Source: Lyophyllum atratum
Lineage: Eukaryota > Basidiomycota > Agaricomycetes > Agaricales > Lyophyllaceae
Length of the DNA: 64,000 bases
Assembly: GCA_014905825.1 (NCBI GenBank)
Contig: JACGCN010000041.1
Span: 124,001 to 188,000, forward strand
Direction: 5' to 3'
Program-made: the position numbers and the translations under genes
Notes under the pieces: model-generated
The model's input: only the letters and a program-made list of their open reading frames with translations
Database searches by the model: none
What the model was told of the DNA's origin: nothing
Shown here: positions 56,333 to 64,000 of the stretch, one piece after another
Position numbering within the stretch: the first letter of the stretch is position 1
Layout of the letters: each line of letters opens with the position of its first letter

Positions 56333-59300
56333 TTAGAATATGTTGCCGAACAATCCGCGATGTCGACGAGGGGCAGGCTGAGGGTCAGCGCGGAGGGTGG
56401 ACAGGTTGTTGAGTTGTTTCATGACCTGTACAAAAGGACGTTCGAAATCCGCGGAGGATGAAGAGTGGGTGTTAACGTACCTCCTCCAGCTTGTCTTTGC
56501 GTTCCTGAAGATCAAGGTGTCTCCGGACAGCCGGATTTTCACGTGCAAACTCTATGATCTCGCGGCGGTCAAGGTCGTATAGCAGCCGTGAGTCGATCTC
56601 ACGAGGGAACTGATAGATGAACATCCGATGAGAAGAGGTGCTCCGTGATTCGAGAGTCTGGGACATACCTGATAGAAGAATTGGTCGAGTAGTTCAACGT
56701 TGATAAACATAGCAGATGTGTATGCTAGTTTATCGGCCACGACGTTGAGAAAGGCTTCGGGACACAGGACGTCGCTCTCTGGACCAGCTCGGCAGCGTTT
56801 TGACTTGAGTGCTAGTAGGCGCAACTTCAGAATGCTGAGCCTGTCACTGTAAAGCATTGCATGACGGGCTGCACGGACAGCGCATGAGATATAGGCCTGT
56901 TATGAACCATGACGTTGCTCACCATCCAGTATTTGCGCAGGGGGATAGCGATACGACTCCGGGGTCTGATCTTCCGGCGTAGGAATCAGAGGGTTTTCCA
57001 GCATCTTTAACTTCTTCTCTTTCTCCTTCTCCTCCAGCGACTTCACATAAGTGATAAGACCGCCCAACCTCCTGCCCCCACCGACCTTCTTCCGGATATC
57101 CTTGAGCTTCGTTTCGCACATAGCAACCTCCTTCTCAAACAGCTCAATCGCCCTCTGCCTTCCGACCTCCCATTCCATCGGCTCCACCTCGATCTCGTAC
57201 TTGTATGGTTTGATACAGTTCTCCACCTGGTCCGAGGTGACGCCGATGCGATCCCGCAAGATCATATGTGAGAACTGAATGAGCCGTTCGGAGGCTCGCG
57301 GATGGAAGGTGAACGGCTCGCTCGCTGCTATGGAGTCGATAAGCGAACGCAACCCGTCCGCGACGAGCAATGTCGAATCACGCCCCACGCCGGACTTGGT
57401 AAGCAGAGAGGAAGCAGCCTCGAGCTTGTGACGCCAATAAGGTTCGACTTCCTCCGGTTTCAGTTTGGGGTTGGCGCCGAGAGCGCCCAGCTCATGAGCA
57501 CGCTTGTCCAGCCAGTAAAGCTGCTCGAGCACGTCCATGACTTTGTCATCCAGCATGCCCTTCAGTTTCGCTCGGATGACAGGGCGCCGGAACTGTTGTG
57601 TGAATTCCTTGAAACGGAGCTTCAAGGCGTCCATGGTTTCGGCGACGTATGATTCGGCAGTTATTCTGCGGTCGTTGTACTGGACTTTGAATTGGTAGGT
57701 GGCCTCTTCCAGCTCAAGTTGCACGGCGTTGGTTATGCCATGGAGGGAAGAAGCCATGGAGGACTCGAGCACTTCCATGAGTCGACGACGGAGGGTATCC
57801 GTTCCGACCATCAGGGACGTTGAGCTTCCGAAGACGTCCTTGTGGCTACCGAAGTAATCGTTCTCCCCACGTTGAACCACAACAGCGGTCGATTCCTTCT
57901 TCGGTTTCTTTCCTGAAGACTTCGCTACAACTCCGACGTATCCCAGGTGAAGAGGGTATCGGTTCCCTGCCAGAATACTCGCGCCTTGCTCTGGAGGCAC
58001 CAAATCCATCTTGGTGATAACACCTATCGTGCGGAGACCAAGGGGGTCGACTTTCCGGCTGGCCCTTAACGCAGGGGAGTTGGCGAGGTCGACATCGGCG
58101 GCGCATACAGCGAGGATAATATTGGGTTCACGGATATATTTGTCACAGAGTGCCGCAATCTTCTCTTTGAGACTTTCGGGCTGGTCCAGGGAGGATATTT
58201 GAACATACCCAGGGAGATCGATGAGGGTAAGGTCAGGAACGTGGGGCGAGTGTATTCGGAGGTCAATGGGTTCGTTGGAAACGGCGTCAGAAGAAGGTAC
58301 GGCGAGATTCAGGTCGGTGAGGATGCGCTGGATATCGGCGAAGTTTGTAATCTTGCCTAGACCTAAGCCAGGGAACTCTCCATACTCGACAATTTCACCT
58401 GGTGCGGCTGGAGTATGAATAAGGGTGAGTTCGATGGGCCGGCGCGTGACCATGTTATTGCCCCTGTGGAAAAGAGCGCTTGCATGTAAGAATGGCTGGA
58501 GTAGGGATAGAGGATGAACGCGACGCACTTTGGCAAAAATTCATGGCCAACAATCGCCTCTAAAACTGAACTTTTCCCGGAGCTCTGGCTACCAATAACG
58601 ACGATGCTGGGCAGTTTCAGGGCGTCACTTTGGTCGATGCTTAGCAGCATGCTTCGAATTTCAATGAGCTTCCGTGTGAGATGCATCAAACCATTCTGCT
58701 TTGCATCGAGATTGCCGTTGTCTTCGGATACCTTGGGGTCAGACGGTGAGGACATGGTGGCAGCGACTAGAGCAGCGATAGCAGCGTCTTCTTTCGGTGA
58801 CCGCTTGTTCTTTCCCGGCTCTTCCCCGTCTTCTCCGCCTTCACGTCCCTTGCCCTTGCCATTCTCGCCAGCTTCTAGAGATGCGAACAAGTCCTTCAAT
58901 ACTTGGGGTGTTTCGATATTGATGCTGGGTAATTTCACGTCTGAAACGCGCGAAGATACTGCTCTGAACCCGTCTGTGGCCGTACCGAGGAAATCTTGTG
59001 CCGTATCCTGTACAGATGTTATCCATCCGTTGGTGGTTCTCCGCAGCTCTATATCATCGACGTTAAAGCAGCCAGGGGCACTTGAAAAGGTTACTTACCT
59101 TCAAATTTATAATTTGCATACCCAAAACCACCCGCCCCGATGGTGGCTCCAGCAATTGGCACCCTAAATGCTCTGGCAACGAATCGGGGTATAGACGAGT
59201 AAGATATGGCCCTGATGTGCATATGTCGCAAGGCCGCGGGTGATGGAGTCATGTAGCGCCGCCGTAGCGAGCCAGAGGCGAGAAACGTCGCATATTGGCG

Positions 59301-59411
59301 ATGTGCAGGCCTGGGGACCTCCGTTTGCCTTCTTGAAGTGTTCAGACCATACGAAACAGTCTTCCGAGGAAACAGAGCCGAGGAAATACGCCGTCGGATT
59401 GAGTGATACAT
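56333..59411 (-). CDS. MGM1: Dynamin-like GTPase Mgm1/OPA1, mitochondrial inner membrane fusion
   Basis: Mgm1 fuses inner membranes and shapes cristae. Exons 59411-59099, 59048-58529, 58463-56923, 56868-56669, 56609-56481 and 56425-56333 encode 931 residues. The N-terminus is an Arg-rich presequence ([17 protein letters not shown]). It is followed by a hydrophobic segment with many glycines ([17 protein letters not shown]), which would be the inner-membrane anchor of the long form. A Lys/Glu-rich linker precedes the GTPase domain with GSQSSGKSS (G1), TRRPIELTL (G2), DLPG (G3) and TKMD (G4). Middle and effector regions fill the rest ([57 protein letters not shown]). A 54-nt intron at 56922-56869 must use its distal acceptor to keep frame. 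Confidence 0.95.
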
Positions 59412-59640
59412 GTGAACGAGGTTCTATCTTGCGTCTCTCAGTGCCTCGCCGCTTTTCGAGACGCTCTTCTCGATTCGGGAGCGGGCAGTTCTTGGTGTGA
59501 GCGGTTTGTGAGCGGTTGAAGAAATGTTGCCATCAATTTTGCCGGGGGCATTTCGTATTGGAGTGCCGAACACGTGGCGCAGATAAGATTAGATGCAGGA
59601 CAAGGACAGCGATCGAAACTGATCTTTCCGATCGACCATC
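59412..59640. promoter_or_regulatory. 229-bp divergent promoter of MGM1 and the DHDPS-like gene
   Basis: The two starts face away from each other with no room for another gene. No specific motif is obvious. Confidence 0.4.
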
Positions 59641-60795
59641 ATGTCCTCTGCGCCTCCTGCTGGAATCTATGTCCCCGCAGTTCTGTTTCTTAAGGTTTGG
59701 ATCTGAAATCACTGGAGCTAAAGCTTGAGATACTCAAAAAAATCCTGCATTCGCACAGGAGAATGAGGATTTTGATATTCCTTCCATCCAAGCTCACATT
59801 CTAAGGCTCGCCCAAGTATGATCTCGCCTTCAATACATACCTTCCGTGCAAGGCTTGAAAATATTAGGGAGGCGTTACAGGGATCCTGGTTCAAGGATCC
59901 AATGGTGAAGCTCAACATCTGTATGCCATCTATCATTCTGCCACACCACCGTCTTGTGAACAATGAAATTGTCACAGATCGCACGATGAACGTAAGGAGG
60001 CTATCCAGCTTACGCGGAAGACTCTTGATGAGAATGGATTTCAAAACGTCCTTGTCATCGCGGGAACGGGAGCACAGTCGACCCGTGAAACGAAGAAACT
60101 ATGCGTCGATGCCAAAGATGCAGGTGCATCGCACGTGCTCGTATTGACTCCTTCTACATGGCCACCTCAGATGACCATCGAGAACGTCATTCGGTTCCAT
60201 CATGAGGTAAAGTCTATGCCTCCTGTATCGCCCGAACTTTTCTGGATTTATATAGGTTGCGGACGCGTCTCCCATCCCAGTCATGATCTATAACTTCCCC
60301 GTCGTGACAGCAGGCCAAGACTTGGACTCCGACACGATCGCCACTCTTGCCGAGCATCCCAATATCGTGGGGACGAAGTTGTCGTGTGGGAACATGGGAA
60401 AGCTCCACCGGCTCACCACCCGCTTCCCTGCTTCAGAATTCGCAGTATATGCAGGACGCAGCGATCTACTGACGCAGGGACTTCTATCCGGTAGTGCCGG
60501 GACTATCGGTGCCTTGGTGAATGTCCTCCCAAAACTCCACGCGAAGCTGTACAAGTTATTCCTCGAGGGAAACATCAAAGAGGCAATGGAACTCCAGGGC
60601 AAATTGGGCCACGCGGATTGGGCAATTGGAAGGATCGGTGGTATTGGCGGAGTCAAAGCGATTATCTCGAAGAATTTTGGTTATGGCAGTCCGGTTGTCC
60701 GCGGCCCCTTGAAGGCGGTAGATGCGGAGAGGCTGAGAGAGAACAAACATTACGCGGTCATGGAGGAGATGATCGCTATGGAAAAGGCACTTTAG
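59641..60795 (+). CDS. Dihydrodipicolinate synthase-family class I aldolase (HOGA-like)
   Basis: Fungi make lysine by the alpha-aminoadipate route, so this DHDPS-family member is more likely a 4-hydroxy-2-oxoglutarate or related keto-acid aldolase than a lysine enzyme. Exons 59641-59694, 59759-59815, 59868-59920, 59978-60206 and 60256-60795 give 310 residues. Motifs are GIYVPAVLFLK, GGVTGILVQGSNGEAQHLSHDER (substrate loop), VLVIAGTGAQSTRET, LTPSTWPP, MIYNFP (catalytic Tyr), IVGTKLSCGN (Schiff-base Lys) and FAVYAGRSDLL. All active-site residues are present. It is divergent from MGM1; the products have no obvious link. Confidence 0.93.
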
Positions 60796-61185
60796 AGTTA
60801 GGATCGGATGGAAACATTTGGGAAACATTACATATATACCTATTTCGGTCAGTTTGTGCTATACCAGTCTCAATCCCCAGGTCCGCCCAATACAGCTGTG
60901 CTTTTCCTCACGGTGGAAGGCAGAGATTGCATGAAATAGCGCTGTGGATGATCCACCTTGGAACAAGGTTTTGACACCGAAGCAGGCAAGATACCCAGAC
61001 GGAGATACGACACCGTGTGCAGAACAAGATCATAGGTATACAATGGGTTCAAAGGGTCATGTGTCATAATGATACATAGGGTCATGATACATGGTTTTAC
61101 GCCTTCACCGCCCATGCCAACACGTAGTCAGAATACGTACAAGCGAAGCAAGGAAAGCACTCACAAGCAATAATAAAAATCTTCT
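60796..61185. other. 3' flank between converging genes
   Basis: No gene is supported. At about 61050-61090 GGGTCATG occurs twice near ATGATACAT copies, a small imperfect repeat cluster. Confidence 0.45.
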
Positions 61186-62391
61186 CTAGCGCTCCTCCAG
61201 TTCTATCGTTGTCGCGTCAGACAGCGTGTTAAATTCTAGTACAGTTGAGAGGACAGGGTAGTCCATGTTGGAGATTCGTGTAGTACTTGTAAGCCGATTC
61301 CCGTAGTATCGTGCAGTTAATTTTGGATCGCGCAAGTTGAGCATGAGCCTGGTTATCATGGTCGATGATATACTGTGCCGATGTCAATCGAGGAGGGACA
61401 TTGGACTCAAAAACCTACATATTGGCAAAAGTCGTGATAAATCCTCGTTCATACTCCTATGTGCGCCTTAGTCATTATGGCGTTGAATAAGAGGCATCAG
61501 CATCTTTGAGGGAAGCTCACTGGCGATAGCTTTGAAAAGGTGCATTCAGCGCGACTGCCGATGAGAGCTTGTAAGGAAATCAACACACGTGAAATGACAA
61601 AATGTTGGCAAGCCCCACGATTGCCATGATTCTGCAAGGATATCTTAATTCTCTGTTCTGGAGTAAGACACCTGTTATCTCGCACCCAAAATAGATAGCC
61701 CCTTGCGAATCCTTCAGCACAAGTAAGAGAAAATATGAACGGATGTACCGTCACGAAGCAAGATATGCAATAATGTCCTGTCCCGTGCGGGACTCCGCCG
61801 CAATGACTTGTAAACCGTCATAGAAAATATCAGTATATCGAAAAGCAGCATCCCCGTCCACGCCGATGCGAGGCCTGCATAGGGAGACAAGTCAGCGAAT
61901 GATTTTCCTCCACAACAAATGCACAAACGCTTAGCGCTGAATAGTTTGTTAACCTCGATCCACATGTGGATGAAATATTAGACTCACTCAGCACGATCTA
62001 TTGGTGGGACGCAGCCTATTTTCACGAGATTCAAGTTCTCCTCAGAACTGTGGCCAGCGGCCACTGACCACTATCGGTTACCGAAGAGGTCGGTGAATAA
62101 AGAATTTTCGGCAAGTGACCCGATTGTACTCACTGTTCCGAATACAATGACAGTCAGCCCACAGGCACAAATGAACAGTAGAACCCATATATTTCGGTCG
62201 TAAAGAGCGTATGTTCGCATAATGAGAAGAACTGCGTTTTGAAAGTATGCAAGTGACAGTCTGTCAGGGCTAAGTATATTGGATTGGATTAACTGGATTA
62301 CTCACTGCCGACGATGACCTGAATTGCGACCGCAAGGTATTGATGGTAAGAGGAGAGTGCATGGCATCTGAATAGGTGGACACTTTAGACC
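61186..62391 (-). pseudogene. DUF6533-type membrane protein gene lacking its 5' part
   Basis: Exons for the rear of a DUF6533-family protein are intact: CHALSSYHQYLAVAIQVIVGS, LLIMRTYALYDRNIWVLLFIC, LNLVKIGCVPPID, ASAWTGMLLFDILIFSMTVYK, LLHILLRDG, AECTFSKL and TRLMLNLRDPKLTARYYG, ending TTIELEER at 61186. The front (start codon, signature RY...DxxxTFxDE and first helices) should lie above 62391, but that space is LINE sequence. The break falls in an intron just before the CHALSSY exon (acceptor at about 62370). The gene is best explained as cut by the element; it cannot make a full protein from this locus unless the front part lies beyond the window. Confidence 0.75.
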
Positions 62392-63987
62392 ATGTATGCG
62401 GAGGGATATGTTACACACATCTTTAATTCCGACGTCTGGTACACCGGCATCCACGACAACCCAAACGGCGGAAAACGCACAGGCTCCATTGCCATAACTA
62501 ACAAACTGACCTCCATCCAGAGACGAGCGGCCAAAACCGTCACAGGTTCCCTCAGTACCACCGCCGGCGACGTCCTGGACGTCCACGCTAACCTCCTCCC
62601 CATAGACCTCCTGTACCATAAAGTCCTCCATCGCGCAGCCGTCCGTCTCGCCTCCCTCCCCCCATCTCACCCCCTCCACGGCCCAGTCCGCAAAGCCGCA
62701 AGACGCTATGTGAGACGACATCGCTCGCCCCTCCACAGCCTCTTCTTCGTCACCGGCGTCTCTCCCACCGAGATTGAAACAGTCCTCCCTACACGACGCA
62801 GACCAAACTACACCCCCTCCTTCACTACGGACATCAGAGGTAGTAAGGATGAGGCACTCGAGAACGCCGACCGTATCCATCAGGAAGCCCCCATCTCCGT
62901 GTACTGCGACGGATCCGGCTACGAAGGCGGCGTGGGCGCCTCCGCGGTGCTCTTCGTCAACGGTGCCGAGAAGTCCTCCCTCCAATACCACCTCGGACCC
63001 ATCACCCATCACACCGTATACGAAGCGGAAATCGTTGGATTCACCCTCGCACTTCACCTTCTATCCAAGTTGGGACGCCAACTAACCTCCCTTACAGTGA
63101 TAGGTAGCGACAGCCAGGCCGCTATCCGTGCCCTCAACAACCAACGCCCTCACCCGGCCCACTACCTCCTCGATCGTGTCCACTCCGCCGCCGAACACCT
63201 TCACATGAAACAGGATCGCCTCATCAACGCAGTCCGTCGCCGCGAGGCGACCCGCAGAAACCGCCCTTGGACAGCTCGCTCCCGCAAGGTCATCGACCTT
63301 CAGATTATCTGGACCCCCGGCCACATGGAGTTCGACCCCAATGAACGCGCCGACGAAATCGCCAAGGAGGCCGCCCAAGGCACTTCGAGTCCCTCTGAAC
63401 TCCTCCCAGCCTACCTCAAGCGGAAACCCCTCCCAGCCAGTATCCCAGCCCTCCGCCAGGAACACCTCGCCAACCTCCAGAATCGCTGGAAGCAACGCTG
63501 GAAAAAGTCCCCTCGTTTCGCTGCTATTGACGTTATTGACAGTTCCCTACCCTCGAAGAAGTTTCTTAGACTGGTCCAGTACCTCGACCGACATCGATCA
63601 GCAATTGTCGCCCAACTACGGACTGGCCACATGCCCCTGAACCGGTACCTATTTCGCATCCATCGATCCGAGACACCCTCATGCCCCCACTGCGGTGGCA
63701 TCACCGTCGAAACCATCCGCCACTACCTCCTGGTCTGCCCACACTACCAGCACGAGCGTCACCGCCACCTCCGCCGCCCCCTGAAGCGCAAAGCTGAGTC
63801 GATATCCTATATCCTTTCCAACCCCGATGCTCTCATTCACCTTATCAGGTTCGTTCACGCCACCAAGCGATTCAACACCTCAGCTGAATCCGCGCGCAAA
63901 CTCCTGCCGGAGAAGATGACCGACTTCGCCAGAAGTCTCCGGAACCCGGACCACACCCGGAACCCCCTCCTCTTTACTGACATTTAG
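62392..63987 (+). CDS. LINE ORF2 fragment: end of reverse transcriptase, RNase H domain, zinc knuckle
   Basis: The 531-codon frame is open to its natural stop. It starts within the reverse-transcriptase thumb (SDVWYTGIHDNPNGGKRTG, LTSIQRRAAKTVTGSL, DVLDVHANLLPIDLL). The RNase H domain follows with its acidic and His residues in place: VYCDGSGYEGGVGA (D), YEAEIVG (E), GSDSQAAI (D) and WTPGHMEFDPNERADEIAK (H, N and D). A terminal CPHCGG...HYLLVCPHY is the zinc-binding knuckle common in Tad/I-clade elements. With no fingers or palm (YxDD) and no endonuclease, the copy cannot move by itself. No stop or frameshift interrupts the rest, so the insertion is probably young. The long antisense frame over the same region is an artefact of its base composition. 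Confidence 0.92.
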   Translation: MYAEGYVTHIFNSDVWYTGIHDNPNGGKRTGSIAITNKLTSIQRRAAKTVTGSLSTTAGDVLDVHANLLPIDLLYHKVLHRAAVRLASLPPSHPLHGPVRKAARRYVRRHRSPLHSLFFVTGVSPTEIETVLPTRRRPNYTPSFTTDIRGSKDEALENADRIHQEAPISVYCDGSGYEGGVGASAVLFVNGAEKSSLQYHLGPITHHTVYEAEIVGFTLALHLLSKLGRQLTSLTVIGSDSQAAIRALNNQRPHPAHYLLDRVHSAAEHLHMKQDRLINAVRRREATRRNRPWTARSRKVIDLQIIWTPGHMEFDPNERADEIAKEAAQGTSSPSELLPAYLKRKPLPASIPALRQEHLANLQNRWKQRWKKSPRFAAIDVIDSSLPSKKFLRLVQYLDRHRSAIVAQLRTGHMPLNRYLFRIHRSETPSCPHCGGITVETIRHYLLVCPHYQHERHRHLRRPLKRKAESISYILSNPDALIHLIRFVHATKRFNTSAESARKLLPEKMTDFARSLRNPDHTRNPLLFTDI

Positions 63988-64000
63988 CAGACGCCCCCGA
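62392..64000 (+). mobile_element. 5'-truncated non-LTR retrotransposon (Tad/I-type LINE)
   Basis: The segment is clearly more GC- and C-rich than its surroundings and carries the end of a LINE ORF2. The left border lies between about 62380 and 62420, inside a DUF6533-like gene. The right end, with 3' untranslated region and tail, is outside or just at the window edge. Loss of the 5' part is typical of incomplete target-primed reverse transcription. Confidence 0.88.

Noticed and set aside
62302..63057. 251-codon minus-strand frame rich in Gly, Val, Glu and Asp
   Set aside because: It lies mostly opposite the LINE RNase H region; C-rich codons on the sense strand leave the antisense frame free of stops. 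No motif.
1..64000. CRISPR arrays, bacterial operons or phage-like modules
   Set aside because: No regularly spaced repeats or prokaryotic gene layout; introns throughout show nuclear fungal DNA.

Overview
The window reads as nuclear DNA of a mushroom-forming basidiomycete (Agaricomycetes). Genes are dense, on both strands, and cut by many introns of about 45-65 bp. Several families are typical of that group: a DUF3494 ice-binding protein, DUF6533 multi-span membrane proteins, GH55 and GH76 cell-wall enzymes, and a Tad-like LINE fragment. All gene models were spliced by hand from the sequence. Where exon borders are given, donor, acceptor and reading phase were checked. I saw no rRNA, tRNA, CRISPR array or prokaryotic operon.

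Layout. 1-6.7 kb: NPR3 (5' end outside the window), an extended SDR epimerase/dehydratase, a weak P450-like relic, a small unknown gene, and eIF1A with two tiny exons. 7-12.6 kb: a doubtful small membrane ORF, a secreted ice-binding protein, a gene-poor stretch, and an LYR-motif protein. 13.5-24.5 kb: a PHO84-type phosphate transporter, NOP15 divergent from a proline-rich hypothetical gene, an F-box/ankyrin-like gene, a small single-span protein, and a hexose transporter. 25-32.2 kb: a MacroD-type macrodomain protein, a YANK/STK32-type kinase, and the vacuolar channel YVC1. 32.6-38.5 kb: GH76 and GH55 enzymes almost touching on the minus strand. 39.4-39.8 kb: a 357-bp MITE with 43-bp perfect terminal inverted repeats and a TA target duplication. 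40.6-43.5 kb: CDC16/APC6. 45.3-50.2 kb: two DUF6533 paralogues. 53-60.8 kb: MAF1, an SCP2 sterol-carrier protein, MGM1 and a DHDPS-family aldolase. 61.2-64 kb: a third DUF6533 gene lacking its 5' part, directly beside a 5'-truncated LINE.

How genes relate. Fungal neighbours are mostly independent, so no single pathway is encoded. Several genes belong to nutrient and growth control: NPR3 (TORC1 inhibition), MAF1 (Pol III repression), PHO84 and hexose uptake, YVC1 (vacuolar Ca2+ release), eIF1A and NOP15 (translation and ribosome assembly). GH55 and GH76 both act on the fungal wall. The most noteworthy sequence-level signals are the MITE, the LINE-associated gene break, four GC-AG introns, a set of very small exons, and a GC-AG intron that decides whether the SCP2 protein carries a peroxisomal-type C-terminus. 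I did not find a convincing new multi-gene system.
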